Source: Roseiarcus sp963782255 (GTDB taxonomy: Bacteria > Pseudomonadota > Alphaproteobacteria > Rhizobiales > Beijerinckiaceae). Taken from it: a stretch of 64,000 bases of DNA. Below the pieces are notes generated by a model. The model saw only the letters and a program-made list of their open reading frames with translations. It ran no database searches and had not been told where the DNA came from. Position numbers and translations under genes: made by a program. The DNA lies in NCBI GenBank assembly GCA_963782255.1, contig CAWAIS010000001.1, positions 5,890,001 to 5,954,000 of the forward strand, given 5' to 3'. Positions 46,530 to 55,597 of the stretch are shown piece after piece (position 1 is the stretch's first letter; every line of letters starts with the position of its first letter).

Positions 46530-47893
46530 GGCGCGACCTCGCCGCTCGCCTCAACTCCACTCCGCGCAGCCGGCACGACGTCGAAGCCCTCTCCGGTCGT
46601 CGCTAGCCGGGCCGAGCCTCCCGTGTAAGATTGCCAGCGACGAATAATGACGTCGCAATAGAGGGGATCAAGCTCGAGCCCGTAGCATCGCCGCCCGATC
46701 CGCTCGCAGGCCATCAGGGTGGCGCCGCTGCCGAGAAACGAATCGAGGACAATGTCCCCGCGGCGCGTCACGTCGAGAATCGCGTCAGCGATCATCGCCG
46801 TCGGCTTGACCGTCGGATGCAAGGCGGCGAGATGTCCCTCCTCTCCCGCCCGGCCAAAGCCAGGGCCTACGGCATAGGCCCAGACGTTGGTGCGGTTCCG
46901 GCCGTAAGCCCCCAACTGGACGTTGTTGCGATGGCGGCCGGGTCCAAGCTTGAGCGCGAACACTAATTCGTGTTGGCTGCGATAGAAGCTGCCCATGCCG
47001 GCGTTCGGCTTCGTCCAGACGCAGAGGTTGAGCATCTCCAGGGACGCGTGCCGCGCGGCGTCAAGCAGTTCTCCGATGTGCCGCCAGTCCATGCACACAA
47101 AGGCCACGCTGCCCGGATGACTGGACGCTTTCATCCGCTCGAGGGCGACGGTCAAAAACTCGGTGAAGGCTTCAGGCGTCATCTCGCCAGCCGCCATCGG
47201 GAACTCCCGATGATGAACCTTGCCGAGGCCCGAGACATGGCCGTCGATTGCGACGTTGTAGGGCGGATCGGAAAAGACCGCCGCCGCCCGCTCGGTCCCC
47301 ATCAGATCGGCATGCGCAGCCTCACTTCGAGCGTCGCCGCAGAGGAGCTTGTGCCGCCCAATGAGCCAAAGATCGCCGAGGCGACTGACCGCCGGCCCAG
47401 AGATGTCGGGGATCTGGAGCTCCACGGCGCTCGTATCTTTCGCGTTGAGCCACTCGATGCGCAGATCAATCTCGCCCATGTCGAACCCGATCGCCTCGAT
47501 GTCGAAGTCCAGTTCCACGCTCGATAGCGCTTGCAGTTGCTCGGCCAGAAGCCGGTCATCCCAGGAGGCGATTTCCGCCAGTCGATTATCGGCGATCATG
47601 AAGGCCCGCTTTTGGGCCTCCGAAAGATACTCAAGCCGAATGGTCGGAACTTCGCTCCATCCTAGGCGCTCGCAGGCCAGCAGGCGGCCATGCCCCGCGA
47701 TCACATTCAGGTCGCGGTCAATCAAGAGCGGGACGTTGAACCCAAAGCTCTCGATGCTTTGGGCGATCTGGCGGATTTGCTTTGCACTGTGCTGGCGCGC
47801 GTTGTTAGGGTCAGGCTTCAAGCGCTCAATGGAGACGTAGTCGATCGAGAGCGGCGGTCGCCGGAAACACTGCGATGGCGATTGCGAAGACAT
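46526..47893 (-). CDS. ParB-domain DNA methyltransferase
   Basis: The 455-residue protein starts with a ParB/Srx-like nuclease domain (residues about 15-110, LKPDPNNARQHSAKQIRQIA and NVIAGHGRLLACERLG). A DNA methylase of the permuted beta class follows: the catalytic VFSDPPYNVAI near residue 206 and the AdoMet site DSFLGSGATLMACERIG near 386. It would methylate adenine-N6 or cytosine-N4. Such fusions are frequent in alphaproteobacterial prophages beside DUF5681 and terminase genes, exactly as here. ATG 47893 is used; the downstream overlap with DUF5681 is ATGA. Confidence 0.9.
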   Translation of the reverse strand: MSSQSPSQCFRRPPLSIDYVSIERLKPDPNNARQHSAKQIRQIAQSIESFGFNVPLLIDRDLNVIAGHGRLLACERLGWSEVPTIRLEYLSEAQKRAFMIADNRLAEIASWDDRLLAEQLQALSSVELDFDIEAIGFDMGEIDLRIEWLNAKDTSAVELQIPDISGPAVSRLGDLWLIGRHKLLCGDARSEAAHADLMGTERAAAVFSDPPYNVAIDGHVSGLGKVHHREFPMAAGEMTPEAFTEFLTVALERMKASSHPGSVAFVCMDWRHIGELLDAARHASLEMLNLCVWTKPNAGMGSFYRSQHELVFALKLGPGRHRNNVQLGAYGRNRTNVWAYAVGPGFGRAGEEGHLAALHPTVKPTAMIADAILDVTRRGDIVLDSFLGSGATLMACERIGRRCYGLELDPLYCDVIIRRWQSYTGGSARLATTGEGFDVVPAARSGVEASGEVAP

Positions 47894-48020
47894 GGCTGGC
47901 GTCGAACCTTCACGACGCCCGCTCGCCCCGATGGCGTGCCCAAATTGGCGTCTCTTCGGGAGTCTCGCCTATTCCACGATCCGCGTTGAGATCAGAAACC
48001 GAAAAAAGAAATGACCCCAG

Positions 48021-48851
48021 TCAGCCCAGACGAAATCGGATCAACTGCTCCGGCTTGACGGGGAATTTCGGGTCCTTGGCGATGAGGGTCTCGAGTTCCT
48101 CGGCCAACCTGGCGACCGCCTCTATGATCCAGCGGTGGAAGAGTAGGGATTCAAGCGCCAGCGGATACCCGCTCTTGCGAAGTTGCTGGCCGGCGATCGC
48201 GGCAGCCGCAGCGAGATGAATGACAGGGCGACTCGGCGCCCAGATACGCTGTTCAAGGTTGCTCGTCTCCGCTTGCCCGGCGTCATCGAGCACAAACTCC
48301 GCCATCTGGTTGACGGAGAGCCGTTGTATCTCCTGGGGCAAAGAGGGCAGCCGCCCCAGTTGGGCCTGCTGAAAAAAGGGAATGGCCATGCGCCCCGCAA
48401 CCATGCGCTCTCCAACGCGCTTGACCACGAAGCCGACGTCCCGATCGATGCTCTTGTAGTCGCGAAACACGTATTGCGGCTTCACAGTAATCGGCGTGCA
48501 GTCCTCGGGACTCAGCCAGCGCCTCAGCCAAAGGGCCTTGCCACACAGCGACAGATAGAGTTGACCGCTCCTCTCCCCGTCAATCTCTTGCGGGTTCGCA
48601 AGGATGGTCAGCAGCGCCGCCCCACACTCATAGACTTCGTTGCGTTCGAAGCTGAGGCCGAATTGCATGAAGCCGCTCCCATCGTCTGCTGCATCGACCG
48701 CCGCGCCGTTGAGCGCAATGGTCGGCGATTCCCTTCGTCGAGACTCTGCAAGCTGCCCGTGCGGCCGCTTCGCGGTTGAGTTTCGGAATACGCCGATTCG
48801 CCGGCGCTTGCGACCATCGCTGTCATCAAGTCTTTCCCTGTTCGCCGCCAT
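48021..48851 (-). CDS. Hypothetical protein upstream of the methylase/terminase cassette
   Basis: The 276-residue protein is not recognised. It begins with a basic, Arg-rich head (residues 1-45), then a mixed domain with CGKALWLRRWLSPEDCTPIT, and ends in a helical part (VIEAVARLAEELETLIAKD pattern). No signal peptide or membrane segment is seen. The ATG at 48851 has an AGGGAAAG site. Position and strand suggest it belongs to the same mobile cassette as the terminase genes, 127 bases further on; no function is proposed. Confidence 0.5.
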   Translation of the reverse strand: MAANRERLDDSDGRKRRRIGVFRNSTAKRPHGQLAESRRRESPTIALNGAAVDAADDGSGFMQFGLSFERNEVYECGAALLTILANPQEIDGERSGQLYLSLCGKALWLRRWLSPEDCTPITVKPQYVFRDYKSIDRDVGFVVKRVGERMVAGRMAIPFFQQAQLGRLPSLPQEIQRLSVNQMAEFVLDDAGQAETSNLEQRIWAPSRPVIHLAAAAAIAGQQLRKSGYPLALESLLFHRWIIEAVARLAEELETLIAKDPKFPVKPEQLIRFRLG

Positions 48852-49013
48852 TGGTCGCGGTTCTTTCCCTGCAACGCCGAATTAATTCCCTGTTCCGCTG
48901 GGTAGGGAATTATTCCAGTAAGTTACTGATCTACCCAACTTTTTTGGCCTGCAATTCGGCCAAAATCGGCTCAAAGCTCGTTCTTCCCTGTTCTTTTCCC
49001 TGTTAGCAGGGAA
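48834..49013. repeat. Cluster of TTCCCTGTT motifs with palindromes
   Basis: TTCCCTGTT occurs at 48834, 48886, 48984 and 48996, with a variant TTCCCTGCA near 48864. Two are parts of inverted repeats: TAATTCCC (48883-48890) with GGGAATTA (48905-48912), and TTCCCTG with CAGGGAA (48996-49013). The surroundings are AT-rich for this window. The layout suggests protein binding sites, for example a recombination or replication region. Confidence 0.6.
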
Positions 49014-49020
49014 GTCCCGC

Positions 49021-49410
49021 GGCGGAGACCGGTTTCGGAGGACTACTTCCACCACCAGGAAGTCCCGGCAAACCGCGCGGCTTCCGGGTAGACAGAAGCC
49101 ATCGCAATTCGGTCAATTAGTGAGGCGGATGTCGGTCTGCGAACCGAATTCCGACGGTTCTCCCGCGCTTTGCGCCGGAAACCGCACGCCAGTCTCTGCC
49201 CCAAAATTTCGTTTCCCGGACTGGGAGATCGAGAGGCCGAAGGGCGGCCGAGCGCCCTCCGGAGACAACAAGGAGGATCACATGCAGACGCCCTGATCGA
49301 ACGGCTGCGCGGGCTTGGTTGGGGTATTCGTGGTGTTTCCCGGAAGCGCGGCACTTGATCTGGCGTGGACGACGGACACCACTCTCGCAATGGGCCGCTC
49401 AATTCCATGA
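49021..49410. other. Stretch without recognisable genes left of the ISAzo13 element
   Basis: About 390 bases with only short frames. AAGGAGGATCACATG near 49270 looks like a ribosome site and start, but the frame stops after four codons. It is most likely the remaining flank of the repeat-rich region. Confidence 0.4.
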
Positions 49411-49413
49411 TAA

Positions 49414-50746
49414 GGACACCCCGCACAATAAGTGCTACGGTTCAGGGTGGCCTGGGCTTGATCGTGTAGTTCCATTCAGGATGGAACTGATCGCCGGTGA
49501 TGTCGAGGCGCTTCATCGCGGCATTGCTGACTTTGATGCCCTTTTGATAGCGGCGCGTGTCGAGCGCGCTTTCGACCTTGAGCCCGGCGTTGGTGGTGGT
49601 TGCGCCGATCAACTCGACCACGGCAAGACGATCCGTGAGCGGTCGGCCGCGCCAGTTCTGCGTGATGTGGCAGAACAGGCGGTGCTCGATCTTGTTCCAC
49701 TTCGATGTGCCTGGCGGATAGTGGTGGACGTGGATCGCAAGCCCGGTCTCGTCGGCGAGCTTTTGCAGTTCGAGTTTCCAGAGCCGCACGCGCGCCCCAT
49801 TCGAGCCGCCGCAGTCCGCCGTGATCGTCAGTTCTCGCGCCTGCGGATAGCGCTGTCGTCCCATGCGTTCGAGCCAGCAGCGGATCGACGCCACGGCAAA
49901 CTCGGCGGTGTCGCTGGTGATCCCGACGCTGACGAAACCGGCATTGGCGGTCACATCATACACCCCATAAGGCACGACCTTGCCGAGCTTCTTGTCCTCG
50001 AAGTCGTGCACGTTCACGCGCCGCGGATCGCCTTTCGGACGATAGTCGGTTCCGCCGTTCTTGAAGTTGCCGAGCAACTCCTTCTTCTTCGTATCGACGG
50101 AGATGACGGGCTGTTGGCGGGCCTGCGCCGCAACGACTTTCGCGTTGATGTGTTCGAACTGGGCGTTGCGGTCGGGATGGTGCGAACCTTCATCCGCCTT
50201 GCGATTGGACTGGCGCGAGAACCCGAGCTTCGCCAACTCCGCGCCGACCGTATCGGCGCTGATCGGATGTCCCATCTCGGTCAGCGCTGCCGCGAGCTTC
50301 GCCATGCTTTTCGACACCCAGATCAGGGACCGCGTGGGATCGCCCAATGTCGCCGGTTCAACCAGCCGCTTGAGCGCGGGGACGAGCCCCGGGTCGGCTC
50401 GCGATACCGACCGACGCCCGCCTCCGGCACGGCGAACCCGCCCCTTCGCAAGCGGCTCGCCGTCGAGGTCGTCTTCGCCGCGATTGATCGTCGAACGAGC
50501 AAGCCCGGTAACCTTCGAGACCAGCGCGAGACCGCCGCGACCGGCGCTCCGGACCTCCGCCGCCGCAAACAACCGCCGACCACGCTCGTCAAGCCGCGCC
50601 CCGACCGTCTCCCATCGCAGCCGAATCGCCGCCTCGTCGATCATGCGATCGAACTACGCCTCTTCGCCACATCCCGGAATCCCCAACACCTGAGTCATTC
50701 CGACGCACGACGACCCGTCGCGATTCAGTTATTGTCCGAAGTGACC
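49414..50746. mobile_element. ISAzo13-family insertion sequence
   Basis: Inverted ends GGACACCCCGCACAATAA (left) and GGTCACTTCGGACAATAA (right, reverse complement) agree at 14 of 18 positions. The triplet TAA flanks both sides (49411-49413 and 50747-50749). The element holds one intact transposase gene on the minus strand. To the right begins a truncated helicase gene. Confidence 0.8.
49442..50644 (-). CDS. ISAzo13-family transposase
   Basis: The 400-residue protein matches ISAzo13-type transposases over its length: RGRRLFAAAEVRSAGRGGLA, RRAGGGRRSVSRADPGLVPA, then a DDE core with QPVISVDTKKKELLGNFKNG, TITADCGGSNGARVRLWKLE and HHYPPGTSKWNKIEHRLFCH. The acidic catalytic residues are all visible. 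The start at ATG 50644 follows the right-end repeat by about 100 bases. No break is seen, so the element may be mobile. Confidence 0.9.
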   Translation of the reverse strand: MIDEAAIRLRWETVGARLDERGRRLFAAAEVRSAGRGGLALVSKVTGLARSTINRGEDDLDGEPLAKGRVRRAGGGRRSVSRADPGLVPALKRLVEPATLGDPTRSLIWVSKSMAKLAAALTEMGHPISADTVGAELAKLGFSRQSNRKADEGSHHPDRNAQFEHINAKVVAAQARQQPVISVDTKKKELLGNFKNGGTDYRPKGDPRRVNVHDFEDKKLGKVVPYGVYDVTANAGFVSVGITSDTAEFAVASIRCWLERMGRQRYPQARELTITADCGGSNGARVRLWKLELQKLADETGLAIHVHHYPPGTSKWNKIEHRLFCHITQNWRGRPLTDRLAVVELIGATTTNAGLKVESALDTRRYQKGIKVSNAAMKRLDITGDQFHPEWNYTIKPRPP

Positions 50747-50761
50747 TAAGCGAAGCGATCG

Positions 50762-51517
50762 TTGTCATGGGAGATTCGATTTCGGAATATGCCGCGCTCG
50801 CTTATTCCAGTGATGACTCCGCATGGTTCGCTGCGCCTTGATCAGGTCGACGACGATTTCGTGCTCGAGAGCGGGCTGGCTGATCAACTCGAGAAGAGCT
50901 TCGAACGGGGTTCAGGTCATGGCCTTCTTCACCTCGGCGTGGGCGAAGCAGGAAGCGTCTTGCCGCCCCCGTTGGCGTGGTGGCGGGATTTTGGCATGCG
51001 CTTCATTGCCGATCTCTGCGCGCTTGGCGATGCGAAGGAGCCCGCCGGCCGGACGAAGCTCGCCGCACCACCATCATGCGAACTCGCGGCGCTAATTGAC
51101 GACGCGCCGCCCTTGCGCGGCGGCGAATACCTTCGGCCCGACGTGCTGGCCCAGCACTGGGGCGAGATCGGCGGAGCTCTGGAGGTCGAACTCTCCGAGA
51201 GTGGGCTCTCACTTAGCGAGTTCTTGAAAGCCCGCGACAGTCGGTGGCGATTGGTCGGTCGCGTGCATTTCAATCTCGCGGAAAATCGCCGGGATCCGGA
51301 GTGGCCATTCGCCTTCATGGCGACCTATACGTCCGGCCTGGCGGCAAGCGGCGCTCTGCGGCATTTGCCGCTGGGCCAGGCCTTACGTGAGTTTGCGGGC
51401 GCAGGCGACAAAGCCAAACTCCTGCAACTCTTGGATCCGGTGAGGCGCGCCAGCGAGGCTTGCTCCTTCAAGGCATCGGTCTCGCGCAGGAGGAACGGGC
51501 GCTTCGGGTCGATCTGA
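50762..51517 (+). pseudogene. N-terminal remnant of a SNF2/DEAD-type helicase
   Basis: The 230 conserved residues GGEYLRPDVLAQHWGEIGGA ... GRVHFNLAENRRDPEWPFAF, then MATYTSGLAASGALRHLPLG, correspond to the N-terminal accessory region of about 1000-residue bacterial SNF2-like helicases. The helicase motor motifs (Walker A, DEAH) are absent: after LLDPVRRASEAC the sequence diverges and stops at 51517. The left flank is the ISAzo13 element, so both ends may be altered. It cannot be an active helicase. Confidence 0.7.
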
Positions 51518-51625
51518 TTTCATCGGGCCAGGAACTCCAAAAACAGCCCAATCCGCGAAGACGGTTAGCCACCGCATCGGGACCACAACCACTTCCTCCA
51601 GGAACCCGTCAGCGCCATAATCCGA

Positions 51626-51898
51626 CTATCGACCTGTGACGACCCATTTCAAAATCGTCTGCACTGCGGTGAGTCCCGGATCGTCGGATTTTCGAATGAT
51701 CGTGAGCAATTGAAACCACAGGTCATCGTCGGCGCTGTCGAGAAATTCGCGAACCGCACCCGCCACAAAATCCGTCACCGTCATGGAGGCAGCCGTCGCG
51801 CGATGCTCGATCTGTCGCGCGACATCCGAATGCAGCGTGGTCATCACTCTGTTCGCGACGTCAGGACGATCAAGTTGCGCGATCAGTTCTCCAAGCAC
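51626..51898 (-). CDS. Small ribbon-helix-helix-like protein at the end of the nar locus
   Basis: A 90-residue protein starting at GTG 51898 after AAGGAG; an internal ATG at 51844 (MTTLHSDVARQIEHRA) is the alternative. The stretch MTVTDFVAGAVREFLDSADD resembles the helix pair of ribbon-helix-helix DNA-binding proteins, followed by WFQLLTIIRKSDDPGLTAVQ. It lies 68 bases after ppiC on the same strand. A regulatory role in the nar locus is possible but unproven. Confidence 0.55.
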   Translation of the reverse strand: MLGELIAQLDRPDVANRVMTTLHSDVARQIEHRATAASMTVTDFVAGAVREFLDSADDDLWFQLLTIIRKSDDPGLTAVQTILKWVVTGR

Positions 51899-51966
51899 GG
51901 TGGACGACTGCTCCTTAAACGACGTCCTCGATAACCAGACTCTTCCTGGCCAAGCGACACACGCTT

Positions 51967-52686
51967 TTATTGAACGAGAGATGTCTCTGCTCCGTTGAGG
52001 TCAGCGCCCTGAATGTCGGCCTTGCCCGCTAGAACGCTGACGTATTGCCGGAGCGCCTTCTCTTCGACCATAGCTTGGAGGCGTTCAGCGATTTCGTCCC
52101 ACACCATCTCGAATGGCAGCCGGTTGCCCAGAATGCGCTGATCGATAGCGACGATGTGGAAGCCATGACGCGTCTTGACCAGCTCCCGCAGCAGGCCGGT
52201 TGGTGCCAATCGAAAGATCGCCTTCTCGAACTCCGGCACCATGTCGCCACGGCTGATCTGCCCCAGATTGCCCCCGTGCTGGCCAGAAGGACAGTTTGAC
52301 ATCTCGGCCGCCAAGGCGGCGAACCGCCCCGGCTCCCGCAGCAACTCGTTCAGCGTCTGCTCCGCACGAGCGCGAATCTTAGGGATGCTTGCAGAGGGCG
52401 TCACCTGGAACAGAATGTGACGGGCGTGCACGAGATCGCCGCTTTCAAATTCCCGCGGATGTGCATCGTAATAGCGCCGGCATTCCTCGTCCGTCGGAGT
52501 CGGCGTCACGACCTCACGTGCGAGCAGCTCTTCGATCGCTTGTTCGATCGTTCCTTCTTCGGTCGATGCAGCATCGAGAATGCCGACCGCGACCGCCCGT
52601 TGCCTGAGTAACTCGCGTGCGGCGCCGAGTTCGCTGGTCGTCTCTGGACCAGATGTCACGTCGACGCCATTCACCGAAACGCTCAT
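51967..52686 (-). CDS. Parvulin-type peptidyl-prolyl isomerase of the nar operon
   Basis: The 239-residue protein has a parvulin (PpiC) domain in its C-terminal half: VHARHILFQVTPSASIPKIR, FAALAAEMSNCPSGQHGGNL, then GQISRGDMVPEFEKAIFRL and TRHGFHIVAIDQR. The first 90 residues are a helical chaperone-like part, similar to NifM-type isomerases. No signal peptide is seen, so it probably acts in the cytoplasm on Nar subunits. ATG 52686 overlaps the narI stop (ATGA), which ties it to nitrate reductase assembly; PpiC genes are a known companion of narGHJI in many bacteria. Confidence 0.85.
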   Translation of the reverse strand: MSVSVNGVDVTSGPETTSELGAARELLRQRAVAVGILDAASTEEGTIEQAIEELLAREVVTPTPTDEECRRYYDAHPREFESGDLVHARHILFQVTPSASIPKIRARAEQTLNELLREPGRFAALAAEMSNCPSGQHGGNLGQISRGDMVPEFEKAIFRLAPTGLLRELVKTRHGFHIVAIDQRILGNRLPFEMVWDEIAERLQAMVEEKALRQYVSVLAGKADIQGADLNGAETSLVQ

Positions 52687-53402
52687 GACCGGATCGGCTC
52701 CTTCGCGCGTGTCTGGGGCGTGCGAACGATCTGATAGGGCCGGAACAAATAGGCGAGCGCGCCCGCGCCGCTCCAGATGTGAATCATCCGAGTGAACGGA
52801 GAAATCAGGAAGATCGTGAAGCCGAAAAGGATGTGCAGCTTGTACGGGAGTGGCACGCCCGCCATCAGTGCTGCTGCCTCGCCATTGAACGTCACGACAC
52901 CCTTCACATAGGTCGTCAGCGTCTCGAACAAGGCGCCGTCCATATGGAAGGCAGAGACGGGAACCGTGAGAAGGCCAAGCGCGAGCTGCAGCCACAGCAT
53001 GAGGACGACCGCGATATCCCATTTGCGGCTGTTGAGTCGGATACGGGGATCGCGTAAGCGTCGCGCGATCAAGATGGTCAGTCCGATGATTGCGACGAGC
53101 CCAGCAATGCCGCCGACCACCATCGCCAGGAGCTGATGGACAACCGGAGTGAGAGCCCAATCCACCGCCCAATCCGGAGCTAGGAAGCCCAGGAAATGCC
53201 CGAGGATCACGACGATCACGCCGTAGTGGAAGAGGTTCGATCCGAGCCTTAGCTGACCCGCGCGCAGCATCTGCGATGAATCGCTCTTCCACGTGTAGGG
53301 CTCGCGGTCGAATCGGATCAGGCTGCCGATGAGCAGGACGGCAAGGCAAACATAGGGATAGACACCGAAGAGAAGCGCGTTCAGATAGACCGCAGACGGC
53401 AT
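52683..53402 (-). CDS. narI: Respiratory nitrate reductase gamma subunit NarI
   Basis: NarI is the dihaem b membrane anchor that oxidises quinol and passes electrons to NarH. The 239 residues contain five hydrophobic segments. Haem-ligand histidines lie in SNLFHYGVIVVILGHFLGF and in LPYKLHILFGFTIFLISPFT plus RMIHIWS, as in the family. It follows narJ by 15 bases and overlaps ppiC. The frame and length are normal. Confidence 0.95.
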   Translation of the reverse strand: MPSAVYLNALLFGVYPYVCLAVLLIGSLIRFDREPYTWKSDSSQMLRAGQLRLGSNLFHYGVIVVILGHFLGFLAPDWAVDWALTPVVHQLLAMVVGGIAGLVAIIGLTILIARRLRDPRIRLNSRKWDIAVVLMLWLQLALGLLTVPVSAFHMDGALFETLTTYVKGVVTFNGEAAALMAGVPLPYKLHILFGFTIFLISPFTRMIHIWSGAGALAYLFRPYQIVRTPQTRAKEPIRS

Positions 53403-53417
53403 TGTCTTCCTCCTCTT

Positions 53418-54054
53418 CTAGACAGCAGACGTTCTTGCGGAGGGGGCAGCCGTCACTGGCGCCCCCGCGAAGGCAGGCTCTTCTGCCCAGTCGCGATCGA
53501 AGAACTCGGTCCTCTCCTTGGCCGGCGGCACCTTGGCGGTATCGATTGGGCTCTCACCGGCGATGACGAGCAAGGCTTGCAGGACAGCCGCGTAGCGACT
53601 ACCCCGCGCGACTAAGGACCGGCCAATCGTCGTCAGGATATGCGCACAATCCGCGAGCATGGCTCGCGCCTCGCCAAAGTCGCGGCAGCTCAGATATTCG
53701 AGTAGGACGGGCAAATAATCAGGCAGCTCTCGCGCCGCGAGTTCGAATCCCGCACGCTCATAGATGTGCTTGAGGTCGACCATCGCCTCACCTCGGTCGC
53801 GGCTGTCGCCATGGAGGTGCTCGAAGAGATGAAGCGATAAGGCCCGCCCGCGATCGAAAAGGTCGACGTAACGCTCCTCGGCCTGCAGCAGATCGCCATG
53901 GCCGAGCTCATTGATGAGGTCGAGCAGGCCGCGCTGCTCGCGCGATGCCAGAATTCGGCGCCGCGCGGACGACGTCCGCGATCTCAGGCAAAGCCTGAAG
54001 CATTTCCCGCGATGGGTAGGAAAGCAGCGCGCTCAGGGCTCGGAACAGCAGCAA
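53418..54054 (-). pseudogene. narJ: Nitrate reductase chaperone NarJ, one-base insertion
   Basis: NarJ inserts the molybdenum cofactor into NarG. The N-terminal part (LFRALSALLSYPSREMLQAL, then PEIADVV) and the C-terminal part (LSLHLFEHLHGDSRDRGEAM, VDLKHIYERAGFEL) are typical of the family. An extra base near 53943 separates them; deleting it gives SGIREQRGLLDLINELGHG. The likely start is TTG 54054 behind AGGGAGA, just after the narH stop. If the insertion is real, NarG maturation would suffer, although all other nar genes are intact; an assembly error is therefore quite possible. Confidence 0.85.
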
Positions 54055-54064
54055 AGTCGTCTCC

Positions 54065-55597
54065 CTATGTATCGAGATGGCGGATGGGCGTCAGCTTGCG
54101 CCGGCCCATCTTGCCGCCGAACAGGGTCGAGTGCGGGGGCCCGAAATCGCAGCCATTGCCGAAGGTGAATCCGCAAGAGCCTTTGAGCCCATAGGCATCT
54201 TCAGCCTGCTCGCGATGGCTAGTCGGGATGACGAAGCGGTCTTCGTAATTCGCGATCGAGAGATAGCGATGCATCTCGTGGACCTGCGCCACCGTTAGCC
54301 CGGCTTGCGCCAGGACGTTCCGACCGTCGCCGTCGCCAAGCTGGCGCTGGCGGAAATAGACGCGCATGGCAAGCATGCGCTCAAGCGCACCGACGACCGG
54401 CGCTTCCGCGCCGGCGGTCAGAAGATTGGCGAGATAGTGGACCGGGATGCGCAGAGAGCGAACGTCCGGGATTTCTCCGATGGTCTCGATCGCGCCCGCG
54501 CTGGCGTGCGACTGGATCGGCGACAGCGGCGGCACATACCAGACCATCGGCAGGGTGCGGTATTCCGGATGGAGCGGGAAGGCGATCTTCCATTCGACCG
54601 CCATCTTGTAGGTAGGCGAGCGTTTCGCCGCCTCCACCCAGGCGTCGGGCACACCGTCCGCCCGCGCCTGGGCGGCGATCGCCGGATCGTTCGGATCGAG
54701 GAAGAGCTTCAGTTGGGCCTCGTAGAGATCCTTTTCGTCTTCCGTGGAAGCCGCCCCTTCAATGCCATCGGCGTCATAAAGCAGAACGCCCAGATAGCGG
54801 ATGCGGCCGACACAAGTTTCCGAGCACACCGTCGGCTGTCCGGCCTCGATCCGCGGATAGCAGAAGATGCATTTCTCCGCCTTACCCGAGGTCCAGTTGT
54901 AATAGATCTTTTTGTAAGGGCAACCGGACACGCACATGCGCCAACCGCGGCACTTGTCCTGATCGATGAGAACGATGCCGTCTTCTTCCCGCTTGTAAAT
55001 CGAGCCGGAAGGACAGGACGCGACGCAGCTCGGGTTGAGGCAGTGCTCGCAGAGCCGCGGCAGATACATCATGAAGGTGTTTTCGAACTGGCCGTAAATG
55101 TCCTTCTGCACCGCCTCGAAATTGTAGTCCTGCGAGCGCTTGTCGAACTCGCCGCCGAGAATCTCCTCCCAGTTCGGACCCCATTCGATCTTGTCCATCG
55201 GGCGGCCGGTGATGAGCGATAGCGGCCGCGCGACCGGCGCCGTCGGCAGCTCAGGGGCCTGTTGCAGATGCTCGTAGTCGTAAGTGAAAGGTTCGTAGTA
55301 GTCGTCGATTTCCGGCAGATGCGGGTTGGCGAAGATCTTCGTGAGGATCGCGAGTCGCCCGCCTTGCTTCGGCGTGATCTTACCGTTCTTCTTGCGCTGC
55401 CAGCCACCGTGCCAGCGGTTCTGGTTCTCCCAGTCCTTGGGATAGCCGATGCCCGGTTTGGTCTCGACATTGTTGAACCACGCGTATTCCATGCCTTGAC
55501 GCGATGTCCATACGTTCTTGCAGGTGACCGAGCAGGTATGGCAGCCGATACACTTATCGAGGTTCAGCACCATCGCGATCTGAGCGCGGATCTTCAT
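54065..55597 (-). CDS. narH: Respiratory nitrate reductase beta subunit NarH
   Basis: NarH carries the iron-sulfur clusters linking NarG to NarI. Cysteine motifs are visible: CIGCHTCSVTCKNVW near residue 16, CEHCLNPSCVASCPSG, CRGWRMCVSGCPYKK (the Trp that replaces a Cys at the 3Fe-4S cluster) and KCIFCYPRIEAGQPTVCSET. The 510-residue length is normal. ATG 55597 (MKIRAQIAMVLN) overlaps the narG stop by ATGA and is preferred over the longer upstream frame. It acts on the cytoplasmic face of the membrane. Confidence 0.97.
   Translation of the reverse strand: MKIRAQIAMVLNLDKCIGCHTCSVTCKNVWTSRQGMEYAWFNNVETKPGIGYPKDWENQNRWHGGWQRKKNGKITPKQGGRLAILTKIFANPHLPEIDDYYEPFTYDYEHLQQAPELPTAPVARPLSLITGRPMDKIEWGPNWEEILGGEFDKRSQDYNFEAVQKDIYGQFENTFMMYLPRLCEHCLNPSCVASCPSGSIYKREEDGIVLIDQDKCRGWRMCVSGCPYKKIYYNWTSGKAEKCIFCYPRIEAGQPTVCSETCVGRIRYLGVLLYDADGIEGAASTEDEKDLYEAQLKLFLDPNDPAIAAQARADGVPDAWVEAAKRSPTYKMAVEWKIAFPLHPEYRTLPMVWYVPPLSPIQSHASAGAIETIGEIPDVRSLRIPVHYLANLLTAGAEAPVVGALERMLAMRVYFRQRQLGDGDGRNVLAQAGLTVAQVHEMHRYLSIANYEDRFVIPTSHREQAEDAYGLKGSCGFTFGNGCDFGPPHSTLFGGKMGRRKLTPIRHLDT

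Noticed and set aside
50762..51517. Helicase remnant considered as a DISARM DrmD partner of the methylase at 4918-7037
   Set aside because: The two lie 43 kb apart, the motor domain is missing, and the accessory sequence fits general SNF2-type helicases.
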